DNA of 5,500 bases from an uncultured Prevotellaceae bacterium. Its GTDB lineage: Bacteria; Bacteroidota; Bacteroidia; Bacteroidales; Bacteroidaceae. Below, one piece after another: positions 1 to 5,500 of the stretch (positions are counted from its first letter, which is position 1; every line of letters begins with the position of its first letter). The translations under genes and the position numbers were made by a program. The stretch spans positions 1 to 5,500 of the forward strand of contig CALAVF010000042.1 of assembly GCA_937892315.1 (NCBI GenBank), read 5' to 3'. The notes below the pieces were generated by a model. It made no database searches and was not told the DNA's origin. It saw only the letters and a program-made list of their open reading frames with translations.

Positions 1-9
1 GACAGAACA

Positions 10-435
10 ATGACAATAGAAGAAATACAGCAAGAGGTGGTCGAAGAGTTTGAAGGTTTCGACGACTGGATGGACAAGTATCAGATGCTCATCGACCTGG
101 GCAGCGAGCAGGAGCCTCTGCCAGAGAAGTACAAAGTGGAAAGCAACCTCATTGATGGTTGCCAGAGCCGCGTGTGGCTGCAAGCCGACCTGACACCCGA
201 AGGGAACATTCACTTTCAGGCAGAGAGCGATGCCCTCATCGTGAAGGGCATTGTGGCACTGCTCATCCGTGTGCTGGACAACCACACGCCCGACGAAATT
301 CTCTCTGCCGACCTCCACTTCATCGAGGATATCGGACTGAAGGAACACCTCTCCCCCACTCGTAGCAATGGTCTGCTCGCCATGATGAAGCAGATGAAAC
401 TCTACGCAATGGCATTCAAGGCAAAAACAGCATGA
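10..435 (+). CDS. sufE: SufE family Fe-S cluster assembly protein (cysteine desulfurase sulfur acceptor)
   Basis: This 141-residue protein matches SufE in length (about 140 residues is usual) and in its key motif. Residues 48-56 read LIDGCQSRV, and the single cysteine at position 51 corresponds to the persulfide-carrying Cys51 of E. coli SufE, followed by the conserved QSxVWL strand. By family knowledge, SufE takes sulfur as a persulfide from the desulfurase SufS and passes it to the SufBCD scaffold for Fe-S cluster assembly in the cytosol. The acidic N-terminal helix and the C-terminal SPTRSNGLLAMMKQM helix also fit the family. The start is the first ATG; only 9 nt lie upstream, so leader and promoter cannot be judged. 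The stop overlaps the next start (ATGA), suggesting translational coupling to the ABC exporter. No sufS, sufB, sufC or sufD is visible, so this copy lies apart from any suf cluster in this window. Confidence 0.93.
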   Translation: MTIEEIQQEVVEEFEGFDDWMDKYQMLIDLGSEQEPLPEKYKVESNLIDGCQSRVWLQADLTPEGNIHFQAESDALIVKGIVALLIRVLDNHTPDEILSADLHFIEDIGLKEHLSPTRSNGLLAMMKQMKLYAMAFKAKTA

Positions 436-2270
436 AAGAATTTTTCCTTCAAATGGGCAAGTACTTTGCCCGCTACCAGAAATACATTGTCGGCACGTTC
501 TTGATGAACATTCTGGCTGCCTTGTTCAATGTGTTCTCGTTCTCCATTCTGCTGCCTATCTTGAACATTCTCTTCAAGGTGGACACGCAACGGTATGAGT
601 TCATCGAATGGGGCTCGAAGGGTGTGGGCGACTTGCTTGAGGTGGTGAAGAACAACGGCTATTACTACTCGCAGTTGATGGTGGACACGTATGGTCCTGC
701 CACCACATTGCTGATGTTGGGTGTAATTCTTGCCACGCTCACCCTGCTGAAGACGAGCACCTACTTTGCAGGTTCTGCCATGCTGATGCCCCTGCGTACA
801 GGCATTGTGCGTGACATTCGGGTGGACATCTACAAGAAGATTCTTTCGCTGCCGCTCTCTTTCTTCTCGGAGGAAAGGAAGGGCGACATCTTGGCTCGTG
901 TCAGCACGGATGTGAATGAGATTGACAGCAGCATCACCTCGTCGCTCGACATGATCATCAAGAATCCTATCTTCATTCTGGTGTATGTAGGCACGATGTT
1001 CGCCATGAGTTGGCAACTCACGCTGTTCACGCTGCTGGTCGTGCCGCTGTTGGCAGGCGGAATCGGTCGCATCGGCAAGAAACTCAAGCAGAACTCCCTA
1101 TATGCCCAATCAAAATGGAGCGACGGCATCAGCCAGATAGAGGAAACGCTGGGTGGACTCCGCATCATCAAGGCGTTCATCGCCGAGAAGAAGATGGAAG
1201 ACCGCTTCAGCAAGGTGAACAACGAGTATCGCAATGCCGCCATGCGGGTTGCCATCCGTCAGTCTGCCGCCCATCCTGTGAGTGAGTTTTTGGGCACGTG
1301 TATGATTGTGGTTGTCCTGTGGTTTGGCGGCTATCTGATTTTCTCGGGCAATAGCCCTATCAATGCCAACGACTTCATCTACTATCTGGTCATCCTGTAC
1401 ACCACCCTGCAACCCATCAAAGACCTGTCGAAAGCGGGCTACAGCATCCAGAAGGGATTGGCTTCGATGGAACGTATCAACAAGATTCTCCATGCCGAAA
1501 ACTACATTAAGGAACTGCCTCAACCCGAACGGATTGAGGAACTGAAGACCTCCATCCGGATAGACCACGTGAGTTTTGCCTACACGGAGGGACGCACCAT
1601 TCTGCACGACATCGACATCACCATTCCGAAGGGAAAGACCATTGCCTTGGTGGGTCAGTCGGGGTCGGGAAAGAGCACATTGGTGGATTTGATTCCTCGC
1701 TACCACGATGTCACTTCTGGTGCCATCCTGATTGATGGCAAGGATGTGCGTAAACTCTCCATCCGTTCGCTTCGCAGTTTGATTGGCAATGTGAACCAGG
1801 AGGCGATTCTCTTCAACGATACGGTGTTTAACAATATCGCTTTCGGGGTGGACAACGCCACGCAGGAGCAGGTGGAGGCGGCTGCCAGAATCGCCAATGC
1901 CCACGAGTTTATCATGGAGATGGAGAATGGTTATCAGACGAATGTGGGAGACCGTGGCGGAAGGCTTTCGGGCGGTCAGCGTCAGCGTATCTCCATCGCT
2001 CGTGCCATTCTCAAGAATCCTCCTATTCTCATTCTTGACGAAGCCACCTCTGCCCTCGACACGGAGAGCGAACGGCTGGTGCAGGACGCATTGGAGAAAC
2101 TGATGAAGTCGCGTACCACCATCGCCATTGCCCACCGTTTGTCAACCATCAAGAACGCAGACGAAATCTATGTTCTTCACGAGGGCAGAATCGTTGAGCG
2201 TGGCACACACGAGGAGTTGATTGCCATGAACGGTTATTATAAAAAACTGAATGATATGCAGGCTTTGTAG
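432..2270 (+). CDS. MsbA-like ABC exporter, fused transmembrane and ATPase domains
   Basis: This 612-residue half-transporter has the usual type IV exporter layout. About six hydrophobic segments lie near residues 18-48, 87-115, 175-195, 196-212, 285-306 and 314-335. The nucleotide-binding domain runs from about 373 to the end. It has an A-loop tyrosine (Y384), Walker A GQSGSGKST (408-416), Q-loop Q456, signature LSGGQ (512-516), Walker B ILILDE (532-537), D-loop SALD and H-loop H568. All catalytic positions are intact, so it should be an active ATPase that works as a homodimer or with a partner in the inner membrane. The closest familiar relatives are MsbA-type lipid flippases and multidrug exporters; the substrate cannot be read from sequence. 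A soluble insertion after TM1 (about 49-86, with NNGYYYSQLMVDTYG) probably faces the periplasm. The start overlaps the sufE stop by 4 nt with no clear Shine-Dalgarno, which fits translational coupling. Confidence 0.93.
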   Translation: MKEFFLQMGKYFARYQKYIVGTFLMNILAALFNVFSFSILLPILNILFKVDTQRYEFIEWGSKGVGDLLEVVKNNGYYYSQLMVDTYGPATTLLMLGVILATLTLLKTSTYFAGSAMLMPLRTGIVRDIRVDIYKKILSLPLSFFSEERKGDILARVSTDVNEIDSSITSSLDMIIKNPIFILVYVGTMFAMSWQLTLFTLLVVPLLAGGIGRIGKKLKQNSLYAQSKWSDGISQIEETLGGLRIIKAFIAEKKMEDRFSKVNNEYRNAAMRVAIRQSAAHPVSEFLGTCMIVVVLWFGGYLIFSGNSPINANDFIYYLVILYTTLQPIKDLSKAGYSIQKGLASMERINKILHAENYIKELPQPERIEELKTSIRIDHVSFAYTEGRTILHDIDITIPKGKTIALVGQSGSGKSTLVDLIPRYHDVTSGAILIDGKDVRKLSIRSLRSLIGNVNQEAILFNDTVFNNIAFGVDNATQEQVEAAARIANAHEFIMEMENGYQTNVGDRGGRLSGGQRQRISIARAILKNPPILILDEATSALDTESERLVQDALEKLMKSRTTIAIAHRLSTIKNADEIYVLHEGRIVERGTHEELIAMNGYYKKLNDMQAL

Positions 2271-2330
2271 CGTCCTCCTGATGCTGTTTGCAACGTCCTC
2301 CTGATGCTGTTTGCAACGTCCTCCTGATGC
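2271..2330. repeat. 23-bp direct tandem repeat, 2.6 copies, in convergent intergenic gap
   Basis: Immediately after the exporter stop codon a 23-bp unit, beginning CGTCCTCCTGATGC and ending TGTTTGCAA, occurs perfectly at 2271-2293 and 2294-2316. The first 14 bases recur at 2317-2330, after which the copy degenerates (CGCAAAG). The array fills most of the 76-bp gap between two convergent genes. A 7-bp inverted repeat, GGCTTTG at 2261-2267 and CAAAGCC at 2333-2339, brackets it, but no T-run follows, so a standard terminator is not supported. Its function is unknown. Confidence 0.9.
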
Positions 2331-2346
2331 CGCAAAGCCCCCTACT

Positions 2347-3483
2347 CTACCCTATTTTCCGCACCAACCTGTACCTTGCTCCGCCAAGAGCCTTGACGAT
2401 GCCTTTCATTTCGAGGTCGAACAAAATCATGCTGGCACGCGAGTAAGGGATGTTGGTGTCGAAAGCAATCTGATTGATGTGTTTGTCATCCACCTTCTTC
2501 AAGGCGTTGACCAAAAGTTGTTCCTCGTCGCTAAGGTCGGGGAACAAATCCTGTTGTACGGCTTGGGAACGCACCGCATCATCGGCTGCACTGTGCCAAC
2601 CCAAGGCCTGCAGCATGTCTTCCGCACTCGTCAAAAGCGTTGCCTGATTCTCTCGGATGAGTTTGTTGCACCCGGCACTGTACTCGTCATACACACGGCC
2701 AGGAAAGGCAAAAACATCGCGATTGTAACTATTGGACAGTTCGGCAGTGATGAGTGACCCACCTTTCTTCGGACTTTCCACCACCACACAAGCATCACAC
2801 ATGCCCGCCACAATGCGGTTGCGACGCACAAAATTCATCTTCTCTGGGCGAGTTTGTGTGGTGTATTCCGTCAGCAATCCCCCACCCCGATGAATCATGT
2901 CGGCAGCGGTCTGCCGATGCATGGAAGGATAGATATTGTCCAGCCCATGAGCCAGCACGGCAACCGTGTCGATGCCGTTGTCCAAAGCGGCACGATGGGC
3001 ACAGATGTCGATGCCGTATGCCAATCCGCTGACAATCAGCACATCTGGGCAGAGCGTCTTCAGTTCGGCAACAAAATTGCGGCAGACCTCTCTGCCATAT
3101 TCCGAACATTTCCGTGTGCCCACCACATTGATGATGTGCTGACGATTGAGGTCGGCATCGCCATAATTGAACAGCACCAAAGGAGCGTCTTCGCACTCTT
3201 TGAGCCGCTGCGGATAGGCATCATCATTCAGCGTCAGAACTTTGAGCCGCTTTTTCTCCACAAACTCCATCTCCTGCTCCGCCTCCTTCATGGCATCCTC
3301 CACGTGGGAAAGTGCCTCCACCAACCGTGGGCTGGCATCGGGAATGACACTCACGATGTCCTTCCGATGGGCAAACACCTCACTTGCCGAACCCAGTGCA
3401 TCATACAGCGTTCGGGCATTCAGCAGGCTCAAGCCTTTCAGTTTCGTCAGGGCAATCGCACAGATGAGTTCTTGGGTATTCAC
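2347..3483 (-). CDS. dprA: DNA-processing protein DprA (Smf)
   Basis: This 378-residue protein has the complete three-part DprA layout. An N-terminal helical helix-hairpin-helix/SAM-like region covers about 1-65. The Rossmann-fold core (about 75-290) carries VVGTRKCSEYG (120-130), SGLAYGID (152-159), HGLDNIYP (179-186), VRRNRIVAG (219-227) and GGSLITAE (241-248). A winged-helix domain covers about 318-375 (HINQIAFDTNIPYSRASMIL and RYRLV). DprA binds incoming single-stranded DNA in the cytosol and loads RecA during natural transformation, and is widely kept in bacteria not known to be competent. The start codon is GTG, sharing GTGA with the TGA stop of the upstream thioesterase gene. No Shine-Dalgarno precedes it, so expression probably depends on coupling to that gene and on the promoter near 3920-3951. 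Nothing looks truncated. Confidence 0.95.
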   Translation of the reverse strand: MNTQELICAIALTKLKGLSLLNARTLYDALGSASEVFAHRKDIVSVIPDASPRLVEALSHVEDAMKEAEQEMEFVEKKRLKVLTLNDDAYPQRLKECEDAPLVLFNYGDADLNRQHIINVVGTRKCSEYGREVCRNFVAELKTLCPDVLIVSGLAYGIDICAHRAALDNGIDTVAVLAHGLDNIYPSMHRQTAADMIHRGGGLLTEYTTQTRPEKMNFVRRNRIVAGMCDACVVVESPKKGGSLITAELSNSYNRDVFAFPGRVYDEYSAGCNKLIRENQATLLTSAEDMLQALGWHSAADDAVRSQAVQQDLFPDLSDEEQLLVNALKKVDDKHINQIAFDTNIPYSRASMILFDLEMKGIVKALGGARYRLVRKIG

Positions 3484-3887
3484 TGGGCAATGAAAGGGGC
3501 AAATTTTTCGTTCAATTCAGCACTCTCAGACAGGCGACCGTTCACCAGGCACACCGAATCCACCTGGGCACGGATGCAGAGTTTCTCATCTGGCAGGCGG
3601 AAGATGTCCTGCATGAAGATGTACCGCACTCCATCCTTCTTAATCCACAACCGGCTCACATATTCGTCGCCGCTCTTCAACGGCACCTTGAACTGCATGG
3701 TCAAGCGAGCCACCACCGCATCTGTTCCCTGCTCATGCAGCCGGGCGAAACTGATGTCGTGAGCCAGCAAGAACTCATGGCGGCAATGCTCCAGATAATG
3801 CTGATAGTTCGCATTGTTCACAATTCCCTGAAGGTCGCACTCATAGTCACGCACCTTATCCTTCAATTCAAAAATGTAATTTGCCAT
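3480..3887 (-). CDS. Acyl-CoA thioesterase, hotdog fold (4HBT/YbgC-like)
   Basis: This 135-residue protein fits the single-domain hotdog thioesterases of the YbgC/FadM/4-hydroxybenzoyl-CoA thioesterase group, which hydrolyse acyl-CoA or acyl-ACP thioesters in the cytosol. The N-terminal segment RDYECDLQGIVNNANY followed by YLEHCRHEFL is the family signature. D18 sits where the catalytic aspartate of 4HBT enzymes lies, and the NANYxxYLExxR helix follows. The later strands (VARLTMQFKVPLKSGDE, then IFMQDIFRL) fit the second half of the fold. I chose the ATG at 3887 (MANYIFEL). An in-frame ATG at 3950 would add 21 basic residues unlike the family, and it overlaps the promoter upstream element, so it cannot lie on that transcript. 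AGGA lies 6 nt before the chosen ATG as a weak ribosome site. The stop overlaps the dprA start, making a two-gene operon. The physiological substrate is unknown. Confidence 0.88.
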   Translation of the reverse strand: MANYIFELKDKVRDYECDLQGIVNNANYQHYLEHCRHEFLLAHDISFARLHEQGTDAVVARLTMQFKVPLKSGDEYVSRLWIKKDGVRYIFMQDIFRLPDEKLCIRAQVDSVCLVNGRLSESAELNEKFAPFIAQ

Positions 3888-3919
3888 ATCAATCCTATTC
3901 TCTCTTTCATTCCTTTTTG

Positions 3920-3951
3920 CAAAGGTAGCCCTTTTCTCCGAATGTAGCAAA
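3920..3951 (-). promoter_or_regulatory. Bacteroidota-type sigma promoter for thioesterase-dprA operon
   Basis: Read on the minus strand, TTTG (3951-3948) is followed by a 20-nt spacer and TACCTTTG (3927-3920). This matches the Bacteroidota primary-sigma consensus, a TTTG near -33 and TAnnTTTG near -7 separated by about 19-21 nt. Transcription should begin a few bases below 3920, giving a leader of roughly 25-30 nt before the ATG at 3887. The site excludes the longer in-frame start at 3950. It is also the best single clue in the window to the host phylum. Confidence 0.88.
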
Positions 3952-4172
3952 TCTTACACCCTTTTTATTCACACAAAGGCGGTGCGAGAGGGTAAAAACA
4001 CCATCAAGGGACGAATAGAGGCATCCCCTATGAGGACAACTTTGTCGCCCCTAAAACGGCGTGCTGTATGTCCCGAAAGTGGTCTGACTCAGACCGCCTC
4101 GGTGGTGTGACTCAGACCGCTCGGGCGGTGTGACTCACACCACTTTAGAGGCATCGGGCGTGTCATTTTGTC
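3951..4172. other. Non-coding stretch between EEP gene and thioesterase promoter
   Basis: No convincing gene lies here. The half near the thioesterase gene (3951-4075) holds no motif I can name beyond the promoter edge. The other half holds the 71-nt nested palindrome at 4076-4146. A 10-bp direct repeat, TAGAGGCATC, occurs at 4016-4025 and 4146-4155. The stretch lies between two minus-strand genes, so it should contain the 3' end of the EEP transcript, yet I see no hairpin followed by a T-run on that strand. Confidence 0.6.
4076..4146. repeat. Three 15-nt palindromic units at 23-nt pitch inside a 71-nt inverted repeat
   Basis: Three related units occur at 4081-4095 (GGTCTGACTCAGACC, perfect around a central C), 4104-4118 (GGTGTGACTCAGACC, one mismatched pair) and 4127-4141 (GGTGTGACTCACACC, perfect). 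Their starts are exactly 23 nt apart, with GC-rich spacers. The cluster is itself palindromic around position 4111. Outer arms AAAGTGGT (4076-4083) and ACCACTTT (4139-4146) match, and 27 of 35 position pairs are complementary. The RNA could form three small hairpins or one long one. The cluster starts 27 nt past the EEP stop codon, so it probably lies in that gene's 3' untranslated region. A REP-like element, RNA-end stabiliser or protein-binding array are all possible. Confidence 0.88.
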
Positions 4173-5156
4173 CTATTGCGGGGTGGGAGGAAGGAGGTTA
4201 AAGCGAGTCATGATGGGGAGGTGGTCGCTGGTGCCTCCTTTGTAGATGGGACCGAGGTAGGTGCGGTGGGGTTTGAAGTCGCCACGGGTGGGGTCGGGCT
4301 CGATGAGGAAGGGGAGGGAGAGGATGCGAGAGAGGGTGGGGGAAAGGGTGGTGGTGTGGGTGAGAATATGGTCGAGGGTGGACCACTCGCCTTGATATTT
4401 GTAGGTGCCCGGCTTGAGGCGGGCGGTTTGGTCTTTCAAGGGGAGATGACGGGTGAGGGCTTTGAGTTGAGGGGAGCGGGAGTCGGCGTTGAAGTCGCCC
4501 ATGAGGATGAGGTTGGGATGCTGTCTGCAAGCGAGGACGGAATCGAGGTTTTCTTGCAGCAGGGCAACCACTTTCATGCTGCGTCGCTGGGCTTCTGCTC
4601 CGCCTCGTTTGGAGGGGAGATGGAGGACATAGACATCCAGTGTGTCGCCACCTGCGACGGTGCCAGAAACGTGCAGGATGTCGCGGGTGGGGTGTTCAGG
4701 AATGTGTGGCTTTATGTGCTGATTATCAACGGGATGAAAGGTGAACGGGGAGTAGAGTAGAGCGACATCGATGCCACGTTCGTCGTCGGAATGGGTCATG
4801 ATGTAATGATAGCCCAAATTGACGAGTGGGGTGCGACGGGTTAGGTACTCCATCACGGTGTCGTTTTCCACTTCGCAAAGACCGACCAGGTCGATAGGTC
4901 TGTCCTCGTCTGCTGCAGCGATGACTTTAGCGATGTTTTTGAGTTTCTTGAACAGTCGCCCTTTCGTCCAATGGCGGTCGCCTTCAGCACAAAACTCAAG
5001 GTCGTTTTTACCTTCGTCGTGGATAGTGTCGAAGGCGTTTTCGATGTTGTAGGAAAGGACGGTGAAGGGGTGTTGGGCGTTGATGTCGGCAGCCTCTGCC
5101 AAGAACGCACAAAATAACATCAAGCACAAAGATGGGAAAGAAATAAAAGATGCCAT
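4173..5156 (-). CDS. Exported endonuclease/exonuclease/phosphatase (EEP) family protein
   Basis: From the chosen start this is a 327-residue protein of the Mg-dependent EEP superfamily (DNase I, exonuclease III, phosphoesterases). The N-terminus MASFISFPSLCLMLFCAFLA followed by EA/AD looks like a Sec signal peptide cleaved near residue 22, placing the enzyme outside the cytoplasm; there is no lipobox. Active-site motifs appear in order: SYNIENAFD (N37), GLCEVEN (E95), RGIDVALLYSP (D130), HLPSKRGG (H179), GDFNADSRS (D221, N223), TLDHIL (D262, H263) and SDHLP (S310, D311, H312). All expected catalytic residues are present, so activity is likely, but DNA, RNA, lipid or phosphate-ester substrate cannot be chosen. 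In-frame alternatives are ATG at 5225 (23 extra residues before the signal peptide, GGAGG only 2 nt upstream) and TTG at 5234. I prefer 5156 because it puts the signal peptide at the N-terminus. The gene follows polA on the same strand. Confidence 0.87.
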   Translation of the reverse strand: MASFISFPSLCLMLFCAFLAEAADINAQHPFTVLSYNIENAFDTIHDEGKNDLEFCAEGDRHWTKGRLFKKLKNIAKVIAAADEDRPIDLVGLCEVENDTVMEYLTRRTPLVNLGYHYIMTHSDDERGIDVALLYSPFTFHPVDNQHIKPHIPEHPTRDILHVSGTVAGGDTLDVYVLHLPSKRGGAEAQRRSMKVVALLQENLDSVLACRQHPNLILMGDFNADSRSPQLKALTRHLPLKDQTARLKPGTYKYQGEWSTLDHILTHTTTLSPTLSRILSLPFLIEPDPTRGDFKPHRTYLGPIYKGGTSDHLPIMTRFNLLPPTPQ

Positions 5157-5212
5157 TCGGGGTGTTGGCCAACGATGTGTCGGCCAATCTTTTATCTCTT
5201 TCCCACCTTTGT
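5126..5212 (-). repeat. 26-bp foldback (inverted repeat) around the EEP gene start
   Basis: Arms 5126-5151 and 5187-5212 are complementary at 24 of 26 positions. The two exceptions (5132/5206 and 5142/5196) become U-G pairs in the minus-strand transcript, so the mRNA can form an unbroken 26-bp stem. The 35-nt loop (5152-5186) carries the ATG at 5156-5154 and a second small inverted repeat, TTGGCC at 5165-5170 with GGCCAA at 5182-5187. The 3' arm encodes the start of the signal peptide. The T-run expected after a terminator stem is missing, so a role at the translation start or a recombination origin is more plausible than termination. Confidence 0.85.
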
Positions 5213-5237
5213 CTAAAACCGTCATCGCCTCCAAATC

Positions 5238-5500
5238 TTAGTGTGCTTCGAGCCAATTGCTGCCCCATCCGCAGTCGGCATAGAGTGGGACGGAGAGTTT
5301 GATGGCATTCTGCATCTCATTGATAACCAGTTCTTGAAGCCGTTCTTTCTCTTCGGGCACAACGGAGAAGTTGAGTTCGTCGTGCACCTGCAGAATCATC
5401 TTCGACTTCAAGCCCTGCTCTCTCATCTTTTGGTCGATATGAATCATTGCCACCTTGATGATGTCGGCAGCCGTTCCCTGGATGGGGGCATTGATGGCGT
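5238..5500 (-). CDS. polA: DNA polymerase I, C-terminal end (partial, 5' end beyond window)
   Basis: The last 86 codons of a family A DNA polymerase are present; the gene enters from the right edge of the window and ends with TAA at 5240-5238. The visible protein begins AINAPIQGTAADIIKVAMI, the conserved Pol I segment after motif B. It continues with motif C as LQVHDELNF, whose HDE supplies a metal-binding acidic residue of the palm, and ends in the usual amphipathic helix and CGWGSNWLEAH tail. The two bases at 5500-5499 are the end of the preceding codon. Pol I fills gaps and replaces RNA primers during replication and repair; the 5'-nuclease and proofreading domains would lie outside the window. 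The EEP gene follows on the same strand, 81 nt after the stop if it starts at 5156. No promoter or terminator between the two is evident. Confidence 0.95.
   Translation of the reverse strand, partial: AINAPIQGTAADIIKVAMIHIDQKMREQGLKSKMILQVHDELNFSVVPEEKERLQELVINEMQNAIKLSVPLYADCGWGSNWLEAH

Noticed and set aside
1110..2135. A 341-codon minus-strand open frame opposite the ABC exporter.
   Set aside because: The exporter has every catalytic motif in the plus frame; the antisense product is rich in His, Arg and Gln with no domain.
2271..2330. The 23-bp tandem repeat considered as a CRISPR array.
   Set aside because: The copies abut with no variable spacers, and no cas gene is in the window.
2261..2339. 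A possible terminator formed by GGCTTTG (2261-2267) and CAAAGCC (2333-2339).
   Set aside because: The arms are only 7 nt, the loop is 65 nt, and no T-run follows on either strand.
2854..3762. A 302-codon plus-strand open frame opposite dprA and the thioesterase gene.
   Set aside because: It crosses two well-supported genes on the other strand and has no recognisable motif or family-like composition; it is an antisense shadow.
3959..3983. A weak hairpin (CACC with CTTT pairing to AAAG with GGTG) just upstream of the thioesterase promoter, considered as a terminator for the EEP transcript.
   Set aside because: The stem is interrupted by unpaired bases and no T-run follows it on the minus strand.
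4030..4110. A 26-codon plus-strand reading frame starting ATGAGGACAACT and running into the palindromic cluster.
   Set aside because: It is very short, its last codons come from the repeat units, it has no ribosome site or promoter I can see, and it opposes the surrounding genes.
4081..4141. The palindromic units considered as a CRISPR array.
   Set aside because: The 8-nt spacers between 15-nt units are too short and too alike to be acquired spacers.
4176..4760. A Gly/Glu-rich plus-strand open frame of 194 codons opposite the EEP gene.
   Set aside because: Its composition simply mirrors the G-rich plus strand; the minus strand encodes the complete EEP active site.

Overview
The window looks like chromosome from a member of the Bacteroidota, probably a Bacteroidales such as a Prevotella relative. 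The strongest sign is a textbook Bacteroidota promoter on the minus strand (TTTG, 20-nt spacer, TACCTTTG at 3920-3951). Gene starts also mostly lack Shine-Dalgarno sequences, and the protein families fit the group. The genus is an inference. All six genes belong to recognised families; I see no phage, transposase, CRISPR, tRNA or rRNA.

Layout. Two genes on the plus strand, overlapping by 4 nt (ATGA), encode a SufE-type Fe-S assembly sulfur acceptor (10-435) and a full-length MsbA-like ABC exporter (432-2270). They converge on a minus-strand pair across a 76-bp gap (2271-2346) filled by a 23-bp tandem repeat. That pair, read right to left, is a hotdog-fold acyl-CoA thioesterase (3887-3480) and DprA (3483-2347, GTG start, GTGA overlap), driven by the promoter above. 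A non-coding stretch (3951-4172) holds three 15-nt near-palindromes at an exact 23-nt pitch, nested in one 71-nt inverted repeat. Farther right on the minus strand are a predicted exported endonuclease/exonuclease/phosphatase (EEP) family protein (5156-4173) and the C-terminal 86 residues of DNA polymerase I (5500-5238, truncated by the window edge).

How the parts work together. The two 4-nt overlaps imply translational coupling of sufE with the exporter and of the thioesterase with dprA; neither pairing forms an obvious pathway. DprA (loading RecA on incoming single-stranded DNA) and polA are DNA-metabolism genes, and the exported EEP protein could be a nuclease or phosphatase outside the cytoplasm, but no single system is evident.

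The unexplained signal is in the short non-coding stretches. The best candidate is a 26-bp foldback (5126-5151 with 5187-5212) between polA and the EEP gene: its only two non-Watson-Crick positions become G-U pairs in the minus-strand transcript, and its loop contains the likely EEP start codon. The two separate 23-nt-period repeat clusters come next. I do not see a convincing new multi-gene system here.
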